Assembly (NCBI GenBank): GCA_017443845.1
Contig: JAFSXX010000008.1
Coordinates: 1 to 46,908, forward strand
Length of the DNA stretch: 46,908 bases
DNA from: Bacteroidales bacterium
Lineage (GTDB): Bacteria; Bacteroidota; Bacteroidia; Bacteroidales; UBA932
Direction: 5' to 3'
Made by a program: the position numbers and the translations under genes. Position 1 is the stretch's first letter. Every line of letters starts with the position of its first letter. This document shows positions 26,071 to 33,542 of this stretch, piece after piece. Below the pieces are notes generated by a model that saw nothing but the letters and a program-made list of their open reading frames with translations, had not been told where the DNA came from and ran no database searches.

Positions 26071-28530
26071 ATGTCAGAGCAGCTCTCCAACGATCTGAAA
26101 ATCATACTCGATTATGCGCGCGAGGAGGCCGTCCGGCTGGGCAGCTGGTCGGTTTCGCCCGACCACCTGATGCTCGGAATCTTCCGATACCGCGAATGCG
26201 AGGCGGTCACCATCCTCACCGAATGCGGGGCGGTGATCCAGGAGATCAAGGAGAATATAGAGGCCCTGATCGCCAGGGGCACCTCCATCCCCTACGAGAA
26301 GCGCTCCGAAGTGGAGATATCCGGGCGCGTCAAGGAGATCTACGCCGAAGCCTTCAACCAGATGGTCCCCGAGGGGGGACATCCCGGCACGGCCCAGATC
26401 CTGCTCTCGATAATGGCGACTCCCGAATGCGTCACCGGCGACATCCTGCTCGATTGCGGCATCGGATATCAGGATGTCCTCGAGAAGATAGCAGAGCACC
26501 GCGAGGCGGGCGAGAAACCCCGGAAAAAGGAGACCTCCCTCCCCTCCGGCTCCGCCGGGGCGAGTGCGGTAAAGGCCTCCCCGAAGGAGGAAAGGGGTGA
26601 TTCCCAGCTGGCCGAATTCGGCCGCGACATCACCAAGGCCGCTGCCGAAGGGCTGCTCGATCCGGTCATCGGACGCGACAGGGAGATTGAGCGCCTGGCC
26701 CAGGTCCTGAGCCGCCGCAAGAAGAACAACCCCGTCCTGATCGGCGAGAGCGGATGCGGCAAATCGGCGGTCGTGGAGGGGCTCGCACAGCGCATCTCGG
26801 GCAAGAACATCTCCCGGGCGCTGTACGACAAGCGCATAGTCTCGCTCGATATGGGCTCTCTCGTGGCCGGCACCAAGTACCGCGGACAGTTCGAGGAGCG
26901 CATCAAGGCCATCCTCAAGGAGGTCCGCGAGAATCCCGACATCATCCTCTTCATAGACGAGATGCACACCCTGGTGGGCGCAGGAGGCAGTCCCGGCTCG
27001 CTCGACGCGGCCAACCTGCTCAAACCCGCCCTCGCCCGCGGAGAGATCCACTGCATCGGCGCCACCACTTTCGACGAATACCGCGAAATCATCGAGAAGG
27101 ACGCCGCCCTCGAGCGCCGCTTCCAGAAGATAATGATCGAGCCCACCGACTTCCAGAAGACCCTTGAGATCCTGGAGGGAATCCAGGATGGCTACGAACG
27201 GTTCCACAACGTGAAATACACCCCGGAGGCCATCCGGGCCTGCATAAATCTCTCGAGCCGATATATATCCGACCGCTGCCTGCCCGACAAGGCGATCGAC
27301 GTGATGGATGAGGCCGGAGCCAGGGCGCACATCTCGAGCGCGCCCGCCGATACTGAGGCCGTCCGCCTGGCCGAGATGCTCGAACCGGTGCGGAGGCTCA
27401 AGCGCGAAGCGGCCCTGAAGGGGGACTTCCGAAGCGCCGCAGCCCTCCGCGGCGAGGAGCGGGAGATCGAGGCCGAAGCGGCTGCGAATTCTGCCGAAAA
27501 GAGCGACAGCACCCCCGTGACGGTCACCGAGGATGACATAGCCCGCTCGGTAAGCACTATGACCGGCATACCGGTTTACAAGATAGCCGAGAGCGACAGC
27601 GAGAAACTGCTCAAGATGGGGGATGCCCTCAAGGGAGTCATCATCGGGCAGGACAAGGCGGTGGACCGTCTGGTGCGCGCCATCCGCCGCAACCGCGCCG
27701 GCCTCAAGGATCCGGGAAAGCCTGTCGGCACCTTCCTTTTCCTCGGCCCTACCGGAGTCGGAAAAACGCAGCTCGCGAAGCGGCTGGCCGAGTATATGTT
27801 CGGCTCGCAGGACGATATCATCCGCATCGATATGAGTGAATTCGGGGAGAAGTTCGCAGTCTCGCGCCTTATCGGCGCACCTCCCGGCTACGTGGGTTAC
27901 AACGAAGGCGGACAGTTGAGCGAGCAGGTTCGGCGGAAGCCCTATTCGGTGGTGCTGCTCGATGAGATCGAGAAGGCGCACCCGGAGATTTTCAATCTGC
28001 TGCTGCAGGTGCTCGACGAGGGACGCCTTACCGACAGCGCCGGACGCCGCATAGATTTCCGCAACACCATCATCATCCTCACCTCGAATGTCGGCAGCCG
28101 GGAGATCAAGGATTTCGGAGCCGGAATCGGCTACGACACCGGTTCCAGGGATATAAGGCAGAATCACAAGAATCTGATCGACAAGGCTCTCGGAAAGGTT
28201 TTCCCGCCCGAGTTCCTCAACCGCCTGGACGAGCAGATTTATTTCAATTCGCTCCGCAAGGAGGATATCTGTTCCATTATCGACATTGAGATCGCATCGC
28301 TCCGCAAGCGGATGGCCGAGATGAATCTCGACCTGCAGGTCAGCCCCGAGGCCAAGGATTTCATCGCCGAGGTCGGATACGACCCGCAGTTCGGCGCCCG
28401 CCCGCTCAAGCGCGCCATCCAGCGCTACATCGAGGACCCTGTCGCAGAGGCCCTCATAGAAAGGCGCATCGCCGTCGGCGCAGTCACCCTGCGGCTCAAC
28501 GGCGATGGAACCGATACGTTTGTCGAATAG
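26071..28530 (+). CDS. clpC: ATP-dependent Clp protease ATPase subunit, ClpC type
   Basis: 819 residues. Order: Clp N-domain repeats (about 1-145), a linker rich in Lys/Glu/Ser, AAA+ module 1 (Walker A GESGCGKS with Lys231, Walker B FIDE with Asp296-Glu297), a short middle domain with a UVR-like motif ([14 protein letters not shown]), AAA+ module 2 (Walker A GPTGVGKT with Lys565), and the D2-small domain. The UVR motif favours ClpC over ClpA. The ClpP-docking tripeptide, usually [LIV]-G-[FL], reads IGY at 686-688 (GAGIGYDTG). Such unfoldases feed proteins into ClpP; clpP is not in this window. Walker A1 is unusual in having SGCGKS. Confidence 0.93.
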   Translation: MSEQLSNDLKIILDYAREEAVRLGSWSVSPDHLMLGIFRYRECEAVTILTECGAVIQEIKENIEALIARGTSIPYEKRSEVEISGRVKEIYAEAFNQMVPEGGHPGTAQILLSIMATPECVTGDILLDCGIGYQDVLEKIAEHREAGEKPRKKETSLPSGSAGASAVKASPKEERGDSQLAEFGRDITKAAAEGLLDPVIGRDREIERLAQVLSRRKKNNPVLIGESGCGKSAVVEGLAQRISGKNISRALYDKRIVSLDMGSLVAGTKYRGQFEERIKAILKEVRENPDIILFIDEMHTLVGAGGSPGSLDAANLLKPALARGEIHCIGATTFDEYREIIEKDAALERRFQKIMIEPTDFQKTLEILEGIQDGYERFHNVKYTPEAIRACINLSSRYISDRCLPDKAIDVMDEAGARAHISSAPADTEAVRLAEMLEPVRRLKREAALKGDFRSAAALRGEEREIEAEAAANSAEKSDSTPVTVTEDDIARSVSTMTGIPVYKIAESDSEKLLKMGDALKGVIIGQDKAVDRLVRAIRRNRAGLKDPGKPVGTFLFLGPTGVGKTQLAKRLAEYMFGSQDDIIRIDMSEFGEKFAVSRLIGAPPGYVGYNEGGQLSEQVRRKPYSVVLLDEIEKAHPEIFNLLLQVLDEGRLTDSAGRRIDFRNTIIILTSNVGSREIKDFGAGIGYDTGSRDIRQNHKNLIDKALGKVFPPEFLNRLDEQIYFNSLRKEDICSIIDIEIASLRKRMAEMNLDLQVSPEAKDFIAEVGYDPQFGARPLKRAIQRYIEDPVAEALIERRIAVGAVTLRLNGDGTDTFVE

Positions 28531-28531
28531 C

Positions 28532-30175
28532 TTACTTAAGGATGCTCTTGAGAATTTCCTCCGTTACCTTACGGGTGGCGGTGGTGGTGGCTGTCTTGGC
28601 GGCTTTGCTCAGGATAGTGCCTGCCGAGGAGGAACTCTTCTTGCTTGAGGAGGACTTGCTGGAAGAACTCTTCGAAGTGGTCTTCTTGCCCGTGATGGCC
28701 TTGGCGGTCTGGGTGCCGAGGCTGCGGGCGAAGCTGGTAGCGACTGCGCCAATCATCGTACCGAATATTGTACGGGTGATGGTCTTGTTCTTCTTCGAGG
28801 AGGATTTCTTGGACTCTTCTTTCTCCCTGGCCTTGGCTTCCTTCTCTTTCTCGAGCTGTTTCTCAGCCTCTTCCGCTTCCTTTGCCGCCTGCTCGTAACG
28901 CTCGCTCAGGACCTCGTACGCGCTCTCGCGGTCGATGCTCTGGTCGTATGCCTTGATCTTGGCGGGAGCGGCATTTTTGATATCGAGCCTCTGTCCCTCA
29001 GTGATGGCGCCGATCTGGCTCAGGGGGAAGAGGATTTTGGCGCGCTCCACTATATTGGGCGAGCCTTTCTCATCGAGGAAGGAGACCAGAGCTTCTCCGG
29101 TGCCGAGTTCCATTATGGCATCCTCGGTCTTGAAAGCGGGATTTACGCGGAATGTCTGGGCTGCGGCCTTGACGGCTTTCTGGTCCTGCGGGGTAAATGC
29201 GCGCAGGGCGTGCTGGATGCGGTTTCCGAGCTGGCCCAGGATATCCACCGGAACATCCGAGGGAGATTGGGTGATGAAGTAGATGCCCACTCCCTTGGAA
29301 CGGATGAGGCGGATGACCTGCTCGATCTTGTCGGTCAGGGCCTTGGATGTGCCTTCGAAGAGCATGTGGGCCTCGTCGAAGAAGAATATCAGCTTGGGCA
29401 GCGGAAGGTCGCCGACCTCGGGAAGGTTCGTATAGAGCTCGGTGAGGAGCCAGAGCAGGAAAGTGGAGTAGAGCTTGGGGTTGAGCATCAGTTTGTCGGC
29501 TGCCAGGACATTCATTATGCCCTTGCCGTCCTGCGTATCGAGCAGGTCGTTGACATCGAAAGCCGGCTCGCCGAAGAACTTCTCCCCTCCCTCGCTCTCG
29601 ATAGCCAAAAGGGCGCGCTGGATGGCGCCGATGCTGGCCGAGGAGATGTTGCCATACTGGGTCGTGTACTGGGCCGCGTTCTTGCCCACGAAGTCGAGCA
29701 TCAGGCGGAGGTCCTTGAGGTCGATGAGCAGGAGGTTCTGGTCGTCGGCTATACGGAAGACTATGTTCAGGACACCTGTCTGGGTCTCGTTGAGCTCCAT
29801 CAGACGGGCCAGCAGCTGGGGTCCCATCGCGGAGACGGTGGTGCGCATCGGGTAGCCCTGCTCTCCGTAAACATCGAAGAAACGGGTAGGGCAGCCGGCG
29901 AACTGGGGATTCTCTATGCCGAATTCGGGACAGCGCTTTTCGATGAAGGATGACATTTTGCCGCTCTGGCTGATGCCGGAGAGGTCGCCTTTCATATCGG
30001 CCATGAAGCAGGGGACTCCGCACTGGGAGAAGGTCTCCGCCATTACCTGCAGTGAGACTGTCTTTCCGGTTCCGGTGGCTCCGGCGATGAGGCCGTGTCG
30101 GTTGGCCATTTTGCCGACAAGGTTGATGGGTCCGTTTTCACAATGGGCGATATAAAGCTGTCCGTCTTTGTACAT
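28532..30175 (-). CDS. HerA/YjgR-like ATPase (DUF853)
   Basis: 547 residues. The N-terminus gives the YjgR family sequence, with Walker A GATGTGKT at 32-39 (catalytic Lys38) and a Walker B-like segment LIFFFDEAHMLFEG. HerA-like ATPases pump or process DNA; E. coli YjgR has no proven function. The last 110 residues are a Lys/Ser/Thr-rich, low-complexity tail around a short hydrophobic stretch (TIFGTMIGAVATSFARSLG), which could associate with membrane or nucleic acid. It ends 1 bp from the convergent clpC stop. Its promoter box (TATCTTTG, 30209-30202) mirrors the tmRNA promoter. Confidence 0.88.
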   Translation of the reverse strand: MYKDGQLYIAHCENGPINLVGKMANRHGLIAGATGTGKTVSLQVMAETFSQCGVPCFMADMKGDLSGISQSGKMSSFIEKRCPEFGIENPQFAGCPTRFFDVYGEQGYPMRTTVSAMGPQLLARLMELNETQTGVLNIVFRIADDQNLLLIDLKDLRLMLDFVGKNAAQYTTQYGNISSASIGAIQRALLAIESEGGEKFFGEPAFDVNDLLDTQDGKGIMNVLAADKLMLNPKLYSTFLLWLLTELYTNLPEVGDLPLPKLIFFFDEAHMLFEGTSKALTDKIEQVIRLIRSKGVGIYFITQSPSDVPVDILGQLGNRIQHALRAFTPQDQKAVKAAAQTFRVNPAFKTEDAIMELGTGEALVSFLDEKGSPNIVERAKILFPLSQIGAITEGQRLDIKNAAPAKIKAYDQSIDRESAYEVLSERYEQAAKEAEEAEKQLEKEKEAKAREKEESKKSSSKKNKTITRTIFGTMIGAVATSFARSLGTQTAKAITGKKTTSKSSSSKSSSSKKSSSSAGTILSKAAKTATTTATRKVTEEILKSILK

Positions 30176-30201
30176 AGCTGATGTTTTTAAGGTTCAATTT
30201 T

Positions 30202-30231
30202 CAAAGATAGTACAATTTTTGCATATCTTTG
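30202..30231. promoter_or_regulatory. Mirror-image promoters for the YjgR-like gene (-) and ssrA (+)
   Basis: The identical -7 box TATCTTTG occurs on the minus strand at 30209-30202 and on the plus strand at 30224-30231, so the DNA is an 8-bp inverted repeat with a 14-bp centre. The plus box lies 16 bp before the tmRNA 5' end. Confidence 0.72.
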
Positions 30232-30247
30232 CATCGAATTCGATATC

Positions 30248-30641
30248 GGGGGTGTTCTGGTTTTGACAGCGGATGATGTCGGATGGTAAGCATACCGAGC
30301 CTCGTGCCCCGGCTCGTTAATCTCAGAGCTCAAGCCATAACTGGCAACAACAACATTGCACTCGCTGCGTAGTCTAGACTAAGTCAGACTCCTTAATCGC
30401 GCGGCCCAGGGCCGTAGCGACGAGTATCCCGCAGGACTTTAAGCTTCCTATGGCCTGCATCAGGGATATCATCCAAGGGAGCTGCACGCGCCGACTCCTC
30501 TACCGCGCGCCAAGATTCAGAGGATAAGGAGCATCTGGCCCGCCTTCCGGCAGGATGTTCCCGACAATCAAAGGCAGGATAAGTATGTAGAAAGCCACCT
30601 GGCGCTCTGTTTGGACGGCAGTTCGACTCTGCCCACCTCCA
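30248..30641 (+). ncRNA. ssrA: Transfer-messenger RNA (tmRNA)
   Basis: About 394 nt. tmRNA with SmpB rescues stalled ribosomes and tags the incomplete peptide for proteolysis. The 5' end GGGGGTG (30248-30254) pairs with the 3' CACCTCC (30634-30640), forming the tRNA-like acceptor, and the T-arm sequence GGCAGTTCGACTCTGCC precedes it. The 5' strand continues with the typical TTCTGGTTTTGACAGC. The tag reading frame is at 30343-30372. CCA is not encoded, since the sequence after the discriminator A is CAA, so it would be added enzymatically. ClpC-type unfoldases, one of which lies nearby, can degrade tagged proteins in other bacteria. Confidence 0.96.
30343..30372 (+). other. tmRNA tag reading frame, peptide GNNNIALAA
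   Basis: Codons GGC AAC AAC AAC ATT GCA CTC GCT GCG followed by TAG encode GNNNIALAA. The ALAA ending is the classic ClpXP/ClpAP recognition signal. The resume codon is glycine, whereas E. coli uses alanine. The exact first codon is set by analogy. Confidence 0.85.
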
Positions 30642-30679
30642 CAAAAAAAGCTCGCAGTCGCGAGCTTTTTTTGTGGAGG
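30636..30679 (+). terminator. tmRNA terminator inside a 20-bp perfect hairpin
   Basis: The core is a 6-bp GC stem (GCTCGC/GCGAGC) with loop AGTC, preceded by seven A and followed by seven T, a good intrinsic terminator that also works in reverse. The symmetry continues outward to 20 perfect base pairs (30636-30655 with 30660-30679), taking in the CCTCC of the tmRNA acceptor strand. Confidence 0.92.
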
Positions 30680-30803
30680 CGTCGGCACTGCGTGCCTCCT
30701 TGTATCTACCGGGGAAACCCCGGACCCCTCGCTCCGCTGCGGGCTAAACCCTTGCTCCGCTAGCGCCCTGAGGGGCGCCTATTTATCGTTAGAAGAGAGT
30801 TTC

Positions 30804-30932
30804 GTGAGCAGAGCAATGCCGATCACTCACTGCGAGCTTCAATTACCACCTTCGGTGAGCAAATCAGAGCACTTTACTCACCATGGAACTCTAAAGCTAC
30901 CAGCGGTGAGCAATTAGTAGCCTCTGGCCCAC
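30804..30932. repeat. Three dyad repeats in exact 51-bp phase
   Basis: GTGAGCA occurs at 30804, 30855 and 30906. In the first two units CTCAC follows 22 bp after the start of the motif (30826 and 30877), and in the third the same position reads CCCAC (928-932). Each unit is thus a dyad of about 27 bp. Unit 2 is the best: GGTGAGCAAA (30854-30863) faces TTTACTCACC (30873-30882) with one mismatch. The first two full units share about 28 of 51 bases. Confidence 0.7.
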
Positions 30933-30955
30933 AGAGTAACTTTTTTCTATTATTA

Positions 30956-30986
30956 TTGGGATATAATAGAATTATAGTTACCTTTA
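30956..30986 (+). promoter_or_regulatory. Promoter of the HicB-like gene
   Basis: TTG (30956-30958), a 20-bp spacer and TACCTTTA (30979-30986, one mismatch to TAnnTTTG) lie 21 bp before the ATG at 31008. The -33 element falls where a fourth 51-bp repeat unit would begin. Confidence 0.6.
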
Positions 30987-31007
30987 TTCAAGATTAAAAT
31001 AGTGCTT

Positions 31008-31412
31008 ATGAAATCATTGAAAGTAATCATTGAGAGTACTGAGAACAACTACTCCGCATATGTGGACGGGTTGGACGGAGTAGTGGCGACCGGAAGCACC
31101 TTGAACGAAATCAAGGAAAATATGCGTGAGGCGATAGCGGACTATAAGGAGACTTGCACCGAAATGGGATGCGAGATCCCTGAACAGTTGAAAGGCAGGT
31201 ACGACTTTGAATTCACGATGGATGTGAAGAGTCTGCTCTCATTCTACACAGGTATCTTCACCAAAGCCGGGCTTGAAAGGCTGACAGGCATCAACCAGAA
31301 ACAACTCTGGCACTACGCCAACGGCAAATCCACCCCTCGCCCTGCGCAGGTCGCCAAAATCGAAAGCGCCATGCACCGTCTCGGAAATGAGCTGCTGGCT
31401 ATTACTCTCTAG
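31008..31412 (+). CDS. HicB-like antitoxin/regulator without a neighbouring HicA
   Basis: 134 residues from the ATG at 31008; a GTG two codons upstream is in frame but less likely. The N-terminal 60 residues have the HicB partial RNase H-like fold pattern (LKVIIESTENNYSAYVDGLD, then GSTLNEIKENMREAI). The C-terminal 60 residues look like a helix-turn-helix DNA-binding domain (TKAGLERLTGINQKQLWHYA, then KSTPRPAQVAKIESAM). In paired systems HicB neutralises the HicA mRNA interferase and represses the operon. No HicA-like frame lies on either side, so it is either a solitary regulator or a relic. Its stop overlaps that of the convergent aminotransferase inside one CTAG. Confidence 0.85.
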   Translation: MKSLKVIIESTENNYSAYVDGLDGVVATGSTLNEIKENMREAIADYKETCTEMGCEIPEQLKGRYDFEFTMDVKSLLSFYTGIFTKAGLERLTGINQKQLWHYANGKSTPRPAQVAKIESAMHRLGNELLAITL

Positions 31413-32599
31413 AATTTTCCGGAATCTTTGAGGCGCTGGAGCGCTTCTCCGAGGACCTTCTGAGGCCCGGCGATGTTGATGCGGAGGTAACCGGCGCCTT
31501 CGGGGCCGAACTGGGTGCCGTCATTGAAGGCGACCTTGGCCACGTGAAGCAGATTGTGCATCAGTTCCGGCTGGGTGTAGCCCAGCTTGGTGCAGTCGAG
31601 CCAGATGGTCGCTGCTGCCTGAGGCCTTGTGCAACGTACCCTGGGCAGATTCTCGCGAACCCAACGGTCAGCGAAATCTATATTGCCTTCGATATAGCGC
31701 ATCATCTCCTGACGCCACTCCCAGCCCTTGGTATAGCAGGCCAGCGTAGCCTCGATGGCGAAAATTGTCGGAAGATCGAAAGAATTCTCGTCGAGCCACT
31801 GGAAGAACTTGTCGCGCAAAGCGGGGTTGGAGATGATGATATAGGAGGAGACGATTCCGGCGATGTTGAAAGTCTTGGACGGAGCCATCAGGGTGATGCA
31901 GTTGGCGGCCGCCTCGGGAGAAATGGAGGCGAACGGCAAGTGCTTTCTGCCGTAGAAGACAGTTTCGGCATTGATTTCGTCGGAAAGGACGAGGATGCCG
32001 TGTTTCAGTGTGATTTCCGCAAGGCGCTCCAGCGTCGCACGGTCCCACGCGCGCCCCGAAGGATTGTGAGGGTTGCAGAGGATCAGCATCTTGCACTTGT
32101 CGTCGATGATGCTCTCGAGGTGGTCGAAATCCATCTCGTAACGGTCCAGGAAGCCGTCCTCGTCCTCCACGCGGATGAGAGGGTTGCTCACCGTCTCGAA
32201 GCCGTTGGTGCGGGGAATCTGAGCGAAACGGTGATACACCGGCGGCTGGATGATGATCTTGTCGCCAGGCTTGAGGAAGTAATTGATTACGAAGGCCTGC
32301 GCCTTGACAAGACCGGGCATATAGCGGATATTCGCAGGATCGACCTTCCAGCCGTGAAGCCTTTCAAGCCAGGCTGAAATGGTCGGGAAATAGTTGTCGG
32401 GAATAACGGTATAGCTGAGTATGGGGTGTTCGAGGCGCTTGCGGATGGCGTCTCGGACAAAGTCCGGAGTGCGGAAATCCATATCCGCCACCCAAAGCGG
32501 TAAAATCTCTTCGTCATTGGTGCCGAACATCAGTTCCAGTTCGGCATACTTCTCGGTCCCTGTGCCCCTTCGGTCAATTACTTCGTCAAAATCGTACAT
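31409..32599 (-). CDS. MalY/PatB-type aminotransferase (cystathionine beta-lyase-like)
   Basis: 396 residues from the ATG at 32599, chosen because it starts at the conserved family N-terminus (MYDFDEVIDRRGTGTEKY); a longer frame exists upstream. This is a fold-type I PLP enzyme with Lys232 (PSKTFN) as Schiff-base lysine, Asp207 (LSDEIN) contacting the PLP nitrogen and Asn176 (CNPHNPSG). MalY/PatB enzymes act as C-S beta-lyases on cystathionine or cysteine conjugates, giving homocysteine or thiols, pyruvate and ammonia. It diverges from dapF, so both may serve aspartate-family amino acid metabolism, which is inference. Its leader contains a 6-bp hairpin. Confidence 0.9.
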   Translation of the reverse strand: MYDFDEVIDRRGTGTEKYAELELMFGTNDEEILPLWVADMDFRTPDFVRDAIRKRLEHPILSYTVIPDNYFPTISAWLERLHGWKVDPANIRYMPGLVKAQAFVINYFLKPGDKIIIQPPVYHRFAQIPRTNGFETVSNPLIRVEDEDGFLDRYEMDFDHLESIIDDKCKMLILCNPHNPSGRAWDRATLERLAEITLKHGILVLSDEINAETVFYGRKHLPFASISPEAAANCITLMAPSKTFNIAGIVSSYIIISNPALRDKFFQWLDENSFDLPTIFAIEATLACYTKGWEWRQEMMRYIEGNIDFADRWVRENLPRVRCTRPQAAATIWLDCTKLGYTQPELMHNLLHVAKVAFNDGTQFGPEGAGYLRINIAGPQKVLGEALQRLKDSGKF

Positions 32600-32612
32600 T
32601 CTTATTCGGAAC

Positions 32613-32655
32613 GTGCGCCCTTTTGCGCACAAAATCCTACAAATTTATATCTTTG
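32613..32655. promoter_or_regulatory. Divergent promoters of the MalY-like gene and dapF with a hairpin/operator
   Basis: Minus strand TAAATTTG (32647-32640) and plus strand TATCTTTG (32648-32655) abut with no gap. For dapF, TTTG at 32622-32625 is a -33 candidate with a 22-bp spacer. A perfect 6-bp inverted repeat GTGCGC/GCGCAC (32613-32618, 32625-32630) overlaps it and lies in the leader of the aminotransferase mRNA. Confidence 0.68.
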
Positions 32656-32678
32656 CGTTGAACAGAGAAAATTTTTTT

Positions 32679-33503
32679 ATGGAAGGAGTATTATATGACG
32701 GCGCGGGAAATCTTTTCCTGATGTTCGACGGACGCGGTATAAGCAATCTGGAAGTTGAATTTCCCTCGGAGCGGGTGGTTTCCCTGTGTTCGGCTTTACC
32801 GGACACCGTTCCTGACGGCCTGATCGTACTCCTCGACCCTGCAGCGGAGGGTTGCGATTTCTCGATGCACTATTTCAACAGGGACGGCAGCGGCGGCTCG
32901 ATGTGCGGTAACGGCGGACGCTGCATCGCAGCTTTTGCGCGCGACCTTGGCATCAGGCCAGCCTCGGAAGATGGAATATATAGATTCATTGCTGCCGGTA
33001 AGCCCTATTCGGCCGAGATCCTGGAGGATTCCGGTGCGACTAAAGTGGTGAGACTCAGCCTTCCCGATGTTGAAGATGCTGAGAATCTGCCGGATCCTGC
33101 GGGATGGTATCTCGATACCGGATGCCCCCATTTCGTCTCTTTCCTGAAAGATGCCGAAGCTCTGGAGACTCTTGACATCGCGCCTGCGGCCCTGCCTCTG
33201 CGTCATCATAAAGTATTCCCTTATGGGGTGAACGTGGACTTTATCGCACCTCTGGCGAATGATTCATTCGCTATCCGCACCTTTGAGCGCGGAGTTGAGG
33301 CCGAAACCCTTGCATGCGGCACCGGTGTCGTCGCCTCGGCTATTTCAGCCGCTCTCGCCCTGGGCCTCGCCGGGCCTCTCCACCTTGGTTTCAAAGCCCT
33401 CGGAGGCAATCTTTCCGTAGATCTGACCGTTCCCGACGAGTGCAAGAGCGGCACTCCCGTAGCCACCGATATCTATCTGACCGGGCCGACGAGAAGGCAT
33501 TGA
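32679..33503 (+). CDS. dapF: Diaminopimelate epimerase
   Basis: 274 residues, normal length, from the ATG at 32679. DapF converts LL- to meso-diaminopimelate for peptidoglycan and lysine. The two catalytic cysteines are visible: Cys76 (MCGNGGRC) and Cys213 (LACGTGVVAS). The N-terminal motif reads YDGAGNLF, a variation of the usual GxGNDF with Leu for Asp. It is followed by a convergent permease gene after 39 bp without a clear terminator. Promoter and divergent partner are described separately. Confidence 0.93.
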   Translation: MEGVLYDGAGNLFLMFDGRGISNLEVEFPSERVVSLCSALPDTVPDGLIVLLDPAAEGCDFSMHYFNRDGSGGSMCGNGGRCIAAFARDLGIRPASEDGIYRFIAAGKPYSAEILEDSGATKVVRLSLPDVEDAENLPDPAGWYLDTGCPHFVSFLKDAEALETLDIAPAALPLRHHKVFPYGVNVDFIAPLANDSFAIRTFERGVEAETLACGTGVVASAISAALALGLAGPLHLGFKALGGNLSVDLTVPDECKSGTPVATDIYLTGPTRRH

Positions 33504-33542
33504 GTTTCAGAGACTATCCAATAAGGTTTTTCTTCAGGCCAT

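Larger units (their letters stand above)
30680..31007. other. Intergenic region with GC-rich hairpins, phased dyads and the hicB promoter
   Basis: No convincing gene was seen in these 328 bases. The left third is GC-rich and carries short perfect hairpins at 30709-30723 (CCGGGG/CCCCGG, loop AAA) and 30763-30778 (GCGCCC/GGGCGC, loop TGAG). GGAGGC at 30675-30680 can also pair with GCCTCC at 30694-30699. The octamer GCTCCGCT occurs at 30731 and 30754. The middle holds three dyad repeats spaced 51 bp apart (30804-30932), and the AT-rich right third holds the hicB promoter. A short GTG-started frame across the repeats is possible but unproven. Confidence 0.6.

Noticed and set aside
26074-28167. 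A 697-codon open frame antisense to clpC
   Set aside because: Same codon-bias shadow; the sense strand encodes a complete AAA+ protein with all motifs.
30393-30644. Short minus-strand frames within the tmRNA gene
   Set aside because: They lie inside a well-defined structural RNA; no start signal or homology.
30680-30803. Possible attachment site or island boundary at the tmRNA 3' end
   Set aside because: tmRNA genes are frequent integration sites, but no direct repeat of the 3' end and no integrase gene was found; the matching GTGGAGG is inverted, not direct.
30804-30932. CRISPR array
   Set aside because: Only three degenerate units with imperfect repeats, no conserved repeat-spacer pattern and no cas genes.
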